From assembly GCF_007830335.1 (NCBI RefSeq), contig NZ_VLKU01000003.1, forward strand, positions 62,001 through 126,000: 64,000 nucleotides of DNA. The letters are read 5' to 3'. The notes below the pieces were generated by a model. That model did not search any database. It saw only the letters and a list, made by a program, of their open reading frames with translations, and had not been told where the DNA came from. This document shows, piece after piece, positions 52,429 to 60,617 of the stretch. The position numbers were made by a program, and so were the translations under genes. The first letter of the stretch is position 1. The number at the start of each line of letters is the position of its first letter. Origin of the DNA: Paracoccus sulfuroxidans (GTDB taxonomy: Bacteria > Pseudomonadota > Alphaproteobacteria > Rhodobacterales > Rhodobacteraceae).

Positions 52429-53895
52429 ATGAAGGCAGCGATTGTCGCGATGGCGATGATACTGGCCGGCGCGGGCATGGCCGGTGCACAGGCGGTCGTC
52501 ACCAAGCAATATGACGATGGCGGTGTCTATGAGGGCACCTTTCGCAACGGCAAGCAGCACGGGCGCGGCACCTATCGGCTGCCCTCGGGGTTCGAATATA
52601 CCGGCGATTGGGTCGAGGGCGAGATCCTGGGGCAGGGCATCGCCAAATTCCCCAATGGCTCGGTCTATGAGGGCAGCTTTGCCAAGGGCCGCCCGAACGG
52701 CAAAGGCAAGATCACCTATGCCGACAAGGGCACCTATGAGGGCGACTGGCTGGACGGCCAGATCACCGGGCAGGGGATCGCGAATTACGCCAATGGCTCG
52801 GTCTATGAAGGCGGGTTCCTGAACGCGCTGCATGACGGGCAGGGCGTGCTGACGCAGCCCAACGGCTATCGCTATCAGGGCGACTGGAAACAGGGCGTCA
52901 AAGAGGGGCAGGGCAAGATCACCTATCCCGATGGCGCGATCTATGAAGGCGGCATGGTGGGCAACCAGCGCTCGGGTCGCGGGAAGCTGACGATGCCCGA
53001 CGGGCTGGCCTATGAGGGCGAGTGGTCGGCCGGGCAGATGAGCGGGCAGGGCAAGCTGGTCCAGCCCTCGGGCGACACCTATGAAGGGCGCATGGCCAAT
53101 GGCAAGCGTGAGGGGCAGGGCATCGCCGTCTATTCGAACGGCGACCGCTATGAGGGCAATTTCCGCGCCGACAAGCATGACGGCACTGGCACCTTTACCG
53201 GCACGGACGGCTATGTCTATGTCGGCGACTGGGTGCAGGGCCGCATGGAGGGCCTTGGCCGCATCACCTATCCCGACGGCTCGGTCTATGAAGGCGCGCT
53301 GAAGAACGACATGCCCGACGGGCGCGGGCTGATCACCTATCCCGATGGCGCGACCTATGAGGGCGACTGGCTCTCGGGCGTGATCGAGGGGCAGGGCGTC
53401 GCGAAATACGCCAACGGTCTGGTCTATGAGGGCGGCTTCAAGCGCGGCCGCAACGAAGGCCAGGGGCGCATGACCTATCCCGACGGCTATGTCTATAACG
53501 GCGCCTGGCGCGAGGGGCAGCGCCACGGCATGGGGCAGGCGACCTATGCCGATGGCACCACCTATGACGGCAATTTCGTCGATGGCCTGCGCGAGGGCAA
53601 AGGCCGCCTGATCGCGCCCGACGGTTTCCGCTATGAGGGCAACTGGAAAGACGGCGAGATCGATGGCGACGGCGTTGCCACCTATCGCAACGGCGATGTC
53701 TATACCGGCCATTTCGTCGCCGGAAAGCGGCAGGGCAATGGCGTCATGCGCTATGCCACGGGCGAGGTCGACTCCGGCGAATGGCAGGACAACCGTCTGG
53801 CCAAGCCCGATGATGCCACGGGCGAGGCTGCGCCGGATGCTCCCGCGCCCCAGACGCCCGAGGCCACGGTGCCGGCAGAACCCGCGACCGAATAA
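52429..53895 (+). CDS. Exported MORN-repeat protein
   Basis: The 488-residue protein has a signal peptide (MKAAIVAMAMILAGAGMAGA, cleavage near GAQ) followed by 18 complete 23-residue MORN repeats (YEGxWxxGxxxGxGxxxxxxG) and a partial one. A Pro/Ala/Glu-rich tail ends it. MORN repeats form curved beta sheets and usually mediate protein or lipid contacts. A periplasmic or envelope location is inferred. I chose the ATG at 52429 behind a GGAGG rather than the in-frame GTG at 52399. No enzyme domain is seen. Confidence 0.88.
   Translation: MKAAIVAMAMILAGAGMAGAQAVVTKQYDDGGVYEGTFRNGKQHGRGTYRLPSGFEYTGDWVEGEILGQGIAKFPNGSVYEGSFAKGRPNGKGKITYADKGTYEGDWLDGQITGQGIANYANGSVYEGGFLNALHDGQGVLTQPNGYRYQGDWKQGVKEGQGKITYPDGAIYEGGMVGNQRSGRGKLTMPDGLAYEGEWSAGQMSGQGKLVQPSGDTYEGRMANGKREGQGIAVYSNGDRYEGNFRADKHDGTGTFTGTDGYVYVGDWVQGRMEGLGRITYPDGSVYEGALKNDMPDGRGLITYPDGATYEGDWLSGVIEGQGVAKYANGLVYEGGFKRGRNEGQGRMTYPDGYVYNGAWREGQRHGMGQATYADGTTYDGNFVDGLREGKGRLIAPDGFRYEGNWKDGEIDGDGVATYRNGDVYTGHFVAGKRQGNGVMRYATGEVDSGEWQDNRLAKPDDATGEAAPDAPAPQTPEATVPAEPATE
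52528..53769 (+). repeat. 18 tandem 69-base MORN-coding repeats
   Basis: Eighteen consecutive in-frame units of exactly 69 bases, with no length variation, each begin with a Tyr codon and mostly read YEG or YxG. The DNA copies are diverged, so this is an old array kept in register rather than a recent expansion. Confidence 0.9.
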
Positions 53896-53903
53896 GGTCG
53901 CGG
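53882..53903. terminator. Hairpin with MORN-gene stop codon in the loop
   Basis: CCGCGACC (53882-53889) and GGTCGCGG (53896-53903) are perfect complements. The 6-base loop GAATAA contains the TAA stop. It lies between convergent genes. No T-run. Confidence 0.5.
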
Positions 53904-53913
53904 CGCTTCGGCC

Positions 53914-54780
53914 CTAGTCGATCAGACGGCTGGCCGCGCTTTCGGGCCAATGCGCGAAGGGCAGCACCCTGCCGTCGCGGCGGCTTTCGGCGACCAGCGC
54001 CAGATCAACCTCGGCCGTGACCCAGCCCGGCTGGTCCATCTGTCCCTCGGCAATGATGCCCGATTCCGGCCAGAGCCCGTCCGAGGGTGCATAGATCGCC
54101 GCGATCCCCCGGTTTTCGTCAATCGCCGGGTTCCAGTCGCAATCGCCGACCGTGGGCGATTGGACGATCACGCATTGACACTCCAGCGCGCGGGCCATCG
54201 AGCCGATGCGCACCCGGTTGAAGCCCGCGACCGTATCGGTGCAGGAGGGCACGAGGATGATCTCGGCCCCGGCCTCGGCCAGCGTGCGGCCCAGCAGGGG
54301 AAACTCGCTGTCATAGCAGATCAGCACGCCCAAACGCCCGACCCTGGTGTCAAAGACGCGCAGGCCGGGGGCGCCGATGACGTCCCAATCCTCACGCTCG
54401 AACCGGGTCATCACCTGCTTGTCCTGATGGCCGACGATGCCCTCGGGGCCAAACAGGACCGCGCGGTTATAGGGGCGGCCCGCTTCGAACACCGGGCCGG
54501 AGGCGGCGAGGATGTAAAGGGCATGCGCCTTCGCCAGATCCAGATGCAGCCGGTCGCGGGCCTCGGCATGGCGGGCGACCTCATGCAGCGACTGCTCCAG
54601 ATCGGCCGCGATCTCGCGCCCACCCAGCGAGGCCAGCTCCATCGCGCCATATTCGGGGAAGACGATCAGGTCGCAATCCGCGACCTCCTCGACCCAGCGG
54701 GTGATCTTCGCCGCGTAATCGGCAAAGCTGTCGAACCAGTCGAACGGATAGGCAGAGGTGGCGATCCTGACCTTGGTCAC
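53914..54780 (-). CDS. Carbon-nitrogen hydrolase (nitrilase superfamily)
   Basis: The 288-residue protein carries the nitrilase superfamily catalytic set: Glu in VFPEYGAMEL, Lys in GHQDKQVMTRFE and Cys in GVLICYDSEFPLLGR, followed by EIILVPSCTDT. It probably hydrolyses an amide; the substrate is unknown. The GTG start overlaps the GNAT gene stop (GTGA at 54777-54780), so the two are co-translated and may modify the same small molecule. Confidence 0.92.
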   Translation of the reverse strand: MTKVRIATSAYPFDWFDSFADYAAKITRWVEEVADCDLIVFPEYGAMELASLGGREIAADLEQSLHEVARHAEARDRLHLDLAKAHALYILAASGPVFEAGRPYNRAVLFGPEGIVGHQDKQVMTRFEREDWDVIGAPGLRVFDTRVGRLGVLICYDSEFPLLGRTLAEAGAEIILVPSCTDTVAGFNRVRIGSMARALECQCVIVQSPTVGDCDWNPAIDENRGIAAIYAPSDGLWPESGIIAEGQMDQPGWVTAEVDLALVAESRRDGRVLPFAHWPESAASRLID

Positions 54781-55358
54781 AGCGATTTCATCCAGAATTG
54801 CAGAGGTTTCTTGGTAGAGGACGCTTCGCCGATGTCTTTCCAGTCGAACTCGGCGATGACGCCCGGCAGGGGGGCATAGCCGCGCTTGCGCCAGAACCCG
54901 TCCAGCGGGCGGTAATCGGCGGGATGCGCGGGGTGATCGTCGGGGCGGACGACGCGGCAGAAGGTGCTGTAGCGGCGGCCAAGGGCGCGGCCCTGCGCCT
55001 CACGCCCGTCGAAGAAGGCGTGGCCGAGGCCATGGCCGCGATATTCCGGCAGCAGCACCGATTCCGCGCAATAGAAGATTTCGTCCAGCTTCTCGGGGCG
55101 GTGGGCGAAGGCGGCGGCGAAATCGCCCGCGTGATCCTCCATCGGCGCGCCGGTCGAGGCGCCGACCATCCGCTGGCCGTCATAGGCCGCGACGACGACC
55201 GAGCCGGGCGACTGATAGGCCTTCAGATAGTCGCGCTCATAATCCAGATCGCCGTCGTAAAGATAGGGCCAGTCCCTGAACACGGCGATGCGCAGGCGGG
55301 CCAGATCCTCCAGAACCTCGCCCACCGCCTCGCCCGTCAGGATACGGGTGGTGATCAT
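54777..55358 (-). CDS. GNAT family N-acetyltransferase
   Basis: The 193-residue protein has the acetyl-CoA loop motif LLPEYRGHGLGHAFFDGRE and the preceding beta-strand IFYCAESVLL typical of GNAT. I chose the ATG at 55358 because it overlaps the SnoaL-like gene stop (ATGA). It is in a three-gene minus-strand operon with a carbon-nitrogen hydrolase, a pairing seen in amide or amine metabolism. Substrate unknown. Confidence 0.88.
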   Translation of the reverse strand: MITTRILTGEAVGEVLEDLARLRIAVFRDWPYLYDGDLDYERDYLKAYQSPGSVVVAAYDGQRMVGASTGAPMEDHAGDFAAAFAHRPEKLDEIFYCAESVLLPEYRGHGLGHAFFDGREAQGRALGRRYSTFCRVVRPDDHPAHPADYRPLDGFWRKRGYAPLPGVIAEFDWKDIGEASSTKKPLQFWMKSL

Positions 55359-55756
55359 CCGACGACCTGCCGGGTCCATTCGTTCAGGTTGTAATAGGTG
55401 GTCACGCGCGCGATCTTGCCGTCGCGGATGGTGAAGAAGGTGCCAGCGGGCAGGCGATAGGTCTGGCCCGCAGCCTCGGGCAGGCCCTCATCGGTTTTCA
55501 GATAGGTCCCGTTCACCACAAATTCCGCCGCCGCACGGTCGCCCGCCTCATTCGCGAAGATCACGATATCGGTCAGGTTTTCCTTGTAGCTGGTGGTCAT
55601 ATGCGCGTTGAATTCGGCGAACATGTCCTTGCCGCGACGGATGCCGCCTTCGTTCACGTGATGCTCGACCTCATCATGCAGATAGGTCAGCATCTCGTCG
55701 GTACGTCCGGCGTTGAAGGCGTCGTAATAGGCGGCGATCAGGGCTTTGGTATCCAT
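55355..55756 (-). CDS. SnoaL-like/ketosteroid-isomerase-related (NTF2-fold) protein
   Basis: The 133-residue single-domain protein starts MDTKALIAAYYDAFNAGRTD, followed by MLTYLHDEVEHHVNEGGIRRG and VVNGTYLKTDEGLPEA. These are typical of SnoaL-like/ketosteroid-isomerase-related NTF2-fold proteins. It is first in the three-gene operon with the GNAT and hydrolase genes. No specific reaction can be assigned. Confidence 0.87.
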   Translation of the reverse strand: MDTKALIAAYYDAFNAGRTDEMLTYLHDEVEHHVNEGGIRRGKDMFAEFNAHMTTSYKENLTDIVIFANEAGDRAAAEFVVNGTYLKTDEGLPEAAGQTYRLPAGTFFTIRDGKIARVTTYYNLNEWTRQVVG

Positions 55757-55918
55757 GGCGGTCTCCTGCAGGTTTTCCCCGGTCTACCTTGCCAAAGGGG
55801 GCGCGTCACCTCCACCCTTAGGGGGACCGGGACCGGGGCGACAATTCCGTTCCCATTCCGGCGCAACTCGTGTAGCGGCAGGGCACGCCGCCCATAGCCC
55901 GTGCAAGGACCTGTTCTG

Positions 55919-57304
55919 ATGGTTGAAGTGATGCCCCCGCGCCAGATTGACTGCTTCAAGGCCTATGACGTGCGCGGTCGGCTGGGGACCGAGCTGGACG
56001 CCGATGTCGCCTATCGGATCGGCCGTGCCTTCGCCCAGTCGCGGCAGGCGCGTCAGGTGATCGTCGGGCGCGACAGCCGCGCCACATCACCCGAACTGGC
56101 CGCCGCCCTGATCCGTGGCCTGAACGATGGCGGCGCGGATGTGCGCGATCTGGGCCTTGCCGGCACCGAGGAAATGTACTTTGCCACCGCCCATTTCGGT
56201 GCCGATGGCGGGATCGAGGTGACGGCCTCGCACAATCCCATCGACTATAACGGCATGAAGCTGGTGGGCGCAGGCGCAGCACCGCTGGACCCCGAGACCG
56301 AGTTTGCCGAACTGGCGCGCTTTGCCTCGGCGGGCGGGTTTGCCCCCGCGCCGCGTCAGGGCCAGACCCGCCCCTTCCCCGAGGCGCGCGCGGCCTACGC
56401 CAGCGCCGTGGCCGATTTCATCGACGCCAGCGCGATCCGCCCGATGCGCGTGCTGGTGAACGCCGGGAACGGCACCGCCGGGCCGACCTTCGATGTCATC
56501 GCCGATGAGCTGGCCCGCCGTGGCGCGCCGCTGGAGTTCATCCGGCTGAACCATGACTCCGATGCCAGCTTCCCGAACGGCATCCCGAACCCGCTTCTGC
56601 CGGAAAACCAGCCCATGACCGCCGAGGCCGTGCGCGCGCATGGGGCCGATCTAGGCGTCGCCTGGGACGGCGATTTCGACCGCTGCTTCTTCTTCGATGC
56701 GACCGGCCGGTTCATCGCGGGCGAATATATCGTCGGGCTGCTGTCCGCCGCGTTTCTGGAAAAGCATCCCGGCGCGAAGATCGTCCATGACCCGCGCGTC
56801 GTCCTGAACACCCGTGCGATGATCGCCGATGCCGGGGGCGTCGCGGTCGAGGCCCGGACCGGGCATGCCTTCCTCAAGCGCGCCATGCGCCAGTCGGGCG
56901 CGATCTATGGTGGCGAGATGTCGGCCCACCATTATTTCCGCGATTTCCACTTTGCCGACAGCGGCATGATCCCCTGGCTGCTGGTGGTCGAGCTTCTGTC
57001 GCTGAAGAACCTGTCGCTGGCCGATCTGCTGTCGGCGCGGATGCAGGCCTATCCCTCCTCGGGTGAGATCAACTTCCGGCTGGCGGACCCCGACGGTGCC
57101 ATCGCCCGCGTCGTCGCGCAGTTCGGCCCCAAGGCCGAGCGTCGTGACGATCTGGACGGGATCAGCCTGGAATTCGCGAACTGGCGCTTCAACCTGCGCC
57201 GCTCGAACACCGAGCCGGTGGTGCGTCTGAACGTCGAATCGCGCGGGGATGCGGCGCTGGTCGCCGCCAAACAGGCCGAGATCGAAGCCCTGCTGAAGGG
57301 CTGA
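55919..57304 (+). CDS. Phosphomannomutase/phosphoglucomutase (ManB/AlgC/ExoC-like)
   Basis: The enzyme of about 461 residues interconverts hexose-6- and hexose-1-phosphates and supplies sugar nucleotides for surface polysaccharides. It has CFKAYDVRGRLGTEL, the phosphoserine loop TASHNPIDYNGMKL, the metal loop WDGDFDRCFFF, the sugar-binding GGEMSAHHYF and the C-terminal phosphate site RRSNTEPVVRLNVES. I chose the ATG at 55919 with AAGGA 10 bases upstream. An ATG at 55931 and a GTG at 55901 are alternatives. It is next to the capsule export genes. Confidence 0.94.
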   Translation: MVEVMPPRQIDCFKAYDVRGRLGTELDADVAYRIGRAFAQSRQARQVIVGRDSRATSPELAAALIRGLNDGGADVRDLGLAGTEEMYFATAHFGADGGIEVTASHNPIDYNGMKLVGAGAAPLDPETEFAELARFASAGGFAPAPRQGQTRPFPEARAAYASAVADFIDASAIRPMRVLVNAGNGTAGPTFDVIADELARRGAPLEFIRLNHDSDASFPNGIPNPLLPENQPMTAEAVRAHGADLGVAWDGDFDRCFFFDATGRFIAGEYIVGLLSAAFLEKHPGAKIVHDPRVVLNTRAMIADAGGVAVEARTGHAFLKRAMRQSGAIYGGEMSAHHYFRDFHFADSGMIPWLLVVELLSLKNLSLADLLSARMQAYPSSGEINFRLADPDGAIARVVAQFGPKAERRDDLDGISLEFANWRFNLRRSNTEPVVRLNVESRGDAALVAAKQAEIEALLKG

Positions 57305-57311
57305 GCGCGCC

Positions 57312-58010
57312 TTATTTCGTCAGCTGCGCCGGTTGTGCCGCCGGGGCCGAATGTGGCACGCGCAGGATCGCCTCATGCAGCGCGATGGCCTCTTCCAGAT
57401 CCTCGCAGACGGTCAGGTGCCCGCGATCCAGCACCGCGCCCATGTTGCACATGCCCCGGATCGTCGGCATCGAGTGGCTGACCACGATGGCGCCCGAAGT
57501 GCTCATCCGCTCATTGAAGACGCGCTGCGATTTGGCGCGGAAATCGGCGTCGCCGACGCTGGTCACCTCGTCCACCAGATAGGTGTCGAAATGGATGCCC
57601 ATGCTGGTGCCCATCGCCAGACGCGAGCGCATCCCCGAGGAGTAGCTCATGAACGGCTGGTGGTAATGCGCGCCCAGTTCCGCGAAATCGGCGACGTAAT
57701 CGACCAGCTCATCGGTGTCGACGCCATAGATGCGCGCGACGAAACGCACGTTCTGGGCCCCGGTCAATTCGGGGTGGAAGCTGCCCGCAAAGCCAACGGG
57801 CCATGAAATGGTCCCGTTGGACAGCACCTTGCCACTGGTCGGCGACACGGTGCCCGCGATCATCCGCAAAAGCGTCGATTTCCCCGCGCCGTTGCGGCCC
57901 AGCAGCGCCACCGACGAGCCGGTGGGGAAATAGGCGTTCAGATTGTCCGCCACGCAATGCAGCCGCCCCTTCAGGCGATAGATCTTGGTCAGGTTCTCCA
58001 GCCGGATCAT
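57312..58010 (-). CDS. Capsule/polysaccharide export ABC ATPase (KpsT-like)
   Basis: The 232-residue NBD has Walker A ALLGRNGAGKSTLLRMI, signature MSYSSGMRSRLAMGTSM and Walker B YLVDEVTSVGDADF, the form typical of KpsT/RfbE-type polysaccharide exporters. It would energise export of a lipid-linked polysaccharide with the KpsM-like permease at 59799. It is downstream of the KpsE-like gene on the minus strand with a 3-base gap. Confidence 0.93.
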   Translation of the reverse strand: MIRLENLTKIYRLKGRLHCVADNLNAYFPTGSSVALLGRNGAGKSTLLRMIAGTVSPTSGKVLSNGTISWPVGFAGSFHPELTGAQNVRFVARIYGVDTDELVDYVADFAELGAHYHQPFMSYSSGMRSRLAMGTSMGIHFDTYLVDEVTSVGDADFRAKSQRVFNERMSTSGAIVVSHSMPTIRGMCNMGAVLDRGHLTVCEDLEEAIALHEAILRVPHSAPAAQPAQLTK

Positions 58011-58013
58011 GGG

Positions 58014-59717
58014 TCAGCTACGGTCGCGGATACTGTAGTAAACCAGCGCCATGATGGACCAGCCAACCAGCAGAAGGCCCGCCACCATCGCCAGCAGCCA
58101 CAGCCGCGCCGGTTCGATCGAGCTTTGCGCGATCTTTGGCGTGATATGTGCGGCCAGATAGCGCGACTTGCGCTGGGCTTCGACCGTCGCCGCCTCATAG
58201 TTGACGCGGGCGGCGCGATAGGCGCCTTCGGCAAACTCACGGTCGACGGCCAGTTTTTCGTATTCGGCCATCAGCTGGGCATAGCTTTCGCCCTCGGGTC
58301 CTTGACCCGGATTGCCGAACTTGCCACGCTCGGTGTCGATCAGGCGGCGCAGCGCGTCGATTTTCTGCTGCGATTGCGTGACGCGGTGGTCCGTGGGGCG
58401 CGCGTTCTCCAGCAGCAGGTCATGGGCGACCAGCGCCTCGGCCAGCTGCGCCTGCAGCCCGCTGAGCACGCCCATCTGCCCGGCCAGATCGGCCTGCGGA
58501 TCGACGATCAGAGAGCTCATCCGGAAGGCCGTCATCGCCTGACGTGTCGTGGTCAACTCCAGCCGGGCCTTTTCCAGCTCGGCCCCGGCAAGGCGGGTCG
58601 CATCCTCGCGTGCGATGGCCGACAACTCGTTGATCTTGTCCGAGCTTTCGTCAAACACCGCCTGTGCGATCTCTTGCGCATCTTCGGGTGAGAAGGCGCT
58701 GATGCGCAGCGTGATCAGCTGCGTGCTGGTGTCGTAAAGCACGCGGACCTGCCGCTGCCAGTAATCCGTCAGATCCTCGATATGGCCGGCCGGGTTGAAG
58801 GCAAAGACGAAGTCCTGCGGCCAATCGCGCGAGAAACGCGCCCGCAGGTCCAGCTTTTCGTCGATCTTCTCGACCATGTCCTGGCTGCGGATGTATTCGT
58901 AAAGAATATCGGTGTCCGAGGTTGTTCCGCTGCCCCCGGCCAGAGGCGCAAGGCCACCCAGCAGGTCAATCGTGGGCGACGAATCCTCTTTGTGGACCGA
59001 GAAGCCGACGCTCGAGACATATTGATCCTCGGCGCGCGTCCAGAGGTAGATGCCCCAGAGGATCGACGGAATGACCACGATCACGATGAACGAGATCAGC
59101 AAAAGCCAATGCCGCTTGCGCGGCTGGGCAATCGCCACCGTCGGGCGGATGGGCGTCGCGTTCTGCGGCGGGGCAGGGCGCGCCACGGGCTGCGCGACGG
59201 CTTGAGCCACCGGCTGAGCGACGGGGCGCACGGGAATCGGTTGCTGCTGCGGGCGCGCGACCGGGACGGCATTCCCGGCGGGCTGGGCCTGCAGCGGTTG
59301 CGCCTGAAGCGGCTGCGCAGGCTTTGCCTGGGCTTGCATTGGCTGGGCTTGCATCGGCTGGCCTTGGGTGGGTTTGGCCTGCGGCTGCTGGCCTTGCGGC
59401 GCCTGCGGCTGCCCGGCTGCGGCGGGGCGCTGTTGCTGCGGCTGGGCGGGCGCGCCCTGTGCCGCGGGTGCCTGACCCTGAGGCGGCATCGTTTGACCCT
59501 GAGGCTTTGCAGGCTGCGCTGCCGGTGTGGCGGCTGGCTGTTGGGTTGCGCCCTGCTGGCCCTGCGGCGCAGGGGCAGGTTGCGCCTGCTGGGTCAGCGG
59601 GCGGCTTTGGAATGGGCGCTCGGTTTCAGTCGAATTCGGCTGATCGGAGGAGAGGATCTTGTCCTGACCGGCCGACTGATCATTCCGTGCATTGGCCGGA
59701 TTAGGCTGGTTGGTCAC
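58014..59717 (-). CDS. KpsE-like capsule export/co-polymerase protein with long low-complexity N-terminus
   Basis: In this 567-residue protein, residues 1-200 are extremely rich in Gln, Pro and Ala (repeats such as QAQPLQAQPLQAQP). A first membrane helix follows at about 203-226, then a periplasmic domain with long coiled-coil helices, and a second helix at about 540-560. The part from residue 200 on matches the KpsE/RkpR/Wzz co-polymerase family that spans the periplasm between the ABC exporter and the outer-membrane channel. The extension would be cytoplasmic. GTG start. Divergent from the KpsM-like gene. Confidence 0.88.
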   Translation of the reverse strand: MTNQPNPANARNDQSAGQDKILSSDQPNSTETERPFQSRPLTQQAQPAPAPQGQQGATQQPAATPAAQPAKPQGQTMPPQGQAPAAQGAPAQPQQQRPAAAGQPQAPQGQQPQAKPTQGQPMQAQPMQAQAKPAQPLQAQPLQAQPAGNAVPVARPQQQPIPVRPVAQPVAQAVAQPVARPAPPQNATPIRPTVAIAQPRKRHWLLLISFIVIVVIPSILWGIYLWTRAEDQYVSSVGFSVHKEDSSPTIDLLGGLAPLAGGSGTTSDTDILYEYIRSQDMVEKIDEKLDLRARFSRDWPQDFVFAFNPAGHIEDLTDYWQRQVRVLYDTSTQLITLRISAFSPEDAQEIAQAVFDESSDKINELSAIAREDATRLAGAELEKARLELTTTRQAMTAFRMSSLIVDPQADLAGQMGVLSGLQAQLAEALVAHDLLLENARPTDHRVTQSQQKIDALRRLIDTERGKFGNPGQGPEGESYAQLMAEYEKLAVDREFAEGAYRAARVNYEAATVEAQRKSRYLAAHITPKIAQSSIEPARLWLLAMVAGLLLVGWSIMALVYYSIRDRS

Positions 59718-59737
59718 GTTAATGACGCTTTCGCTGG

Positions 59738-59765
59738 TTTACCTTTTCGCCGCATTTGTTACATA
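59738..59765 (+). promoter_or_regulatory. Candidate promoter for the KpsM-like gene
   Basis: TTTACC (59738-59743) and TACATA (59760-59765) are 16 bases apart in the 81-base gap between the divergent KpsE-like and KpsM-like genes. This would give a leader of roughly 30 bases. Assigned by eye. Confidence 0.28.
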
Positions 59766-59798
59766 TTGCCGCGCGCCAAGACCAGCCTCTGCGTTCAC

Positions 59799-60617
59799 AT
59801 GTCCGATATTCCCATTCCAAACCGCAAACCTCAGAAGCCCGGAAAGATCGGGCCCCGCTTCCGCTCGGTGCGAATCATCGTGGCGCTTATGCTGCGTGAG
59901 ATCTCGACGACCTATGGTCGCTCGGCAGGCGGATATCTGTGGGCCGTGCTTGAGCCGGTGCTGGGCGTGACCCTGCTGACGGTCATTTTCAGCATGACGC
60001 TGGCCAAGCCCAGCCTGGGGACAAACTTCCCGCTGTTCTATGCGACGGGCTTCCTGCCCTTCGTCATGTTCAACGACATGTCGAACAAGATCGCGCAATC
60101 GATCCGGTTCTCGAAGCCGTTTCTGGCCTATCCCAGCGTGACCTTTCTGGACTCGATGGTCGCGCGTTTGCTGTTGAATGCGCTGACACATACGGCAGTT
60201 CTGGCCATCGTGCTGGTCGGCATCTTCGTGATTTTTCAGCTGCCGCTGGTCATCGATCTGGGGCCGGTGGCCGAGGCGCTGGTGCTGCTGACCCTGCTGG
60301 CCGCGGGGGTCGGGACGGTCAACTGCTACCTGATTTCGACCTTCCCGATTTGGGAGCGCGCCTGGCAGATCATCACCCGGCCGCTGTTCCTGATCTCGGG
60401 GATCTTCTTCCTCTATGACATGATGCCGCCGAAGGCGCAGGCGATTCTGTGGTACAATCCGCTGATCCACTGCATTGGTCTTTTGCGGTCAGGGATCTAT
60501 CCGACCTACAAGAGCGACTATGTGAGTCACGGCTATGTGATCGGGGTATCGGTTGCGCTGCTGCTGCTTGGCCTGCTGCTGCTGGTACGGAATTACCGCC
60601 GCCTGCTGGAACGCTAG
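59799..60617 (+). CDS. Capsule/polysaccharide export ABC permease (KpsM-like)
   Basis: The 272-residue ABC-2 family membrane protein has about six hydrophobic segments. Its conserved N-terminal segment IIVALMLREISTTYGRSAGG leads into YLWAVLEPVLGV. It would form the export channel with the KpsT-like ATPase. I chose the ATG at 59799: the frame is open upstream, but that region is antisense to the KpsE-like gene. No clear Shine-Dalgarno is seen. The stop overlaps the convergent RTX gene by 4 bases. Confidence 0.9.
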   Translation: MSDIPIPNRKPQKPGKIGPRFRSVRIIVALMLREISTTYGRSAGGYLWAVLEPVLGVTLLTVIFSMTLAKPSLGTNFPLFYATGFLPFVMFNDMSNKIAQSIRFSKPFLAYPSVTFLDSMVARLLLNALTHTAVLAIVLVGIFVIFQLPLVIDLGPVAEALVLLTLLAAGVGTVNCYLISTFPIWERAWQIITRPLFLISGIFFLYDMMPPKAQAILWYNPLIHCIGLLRSGIYPTYKSDYVSHGYVIGVSVALLLLGLLLLVRNYRRLLER

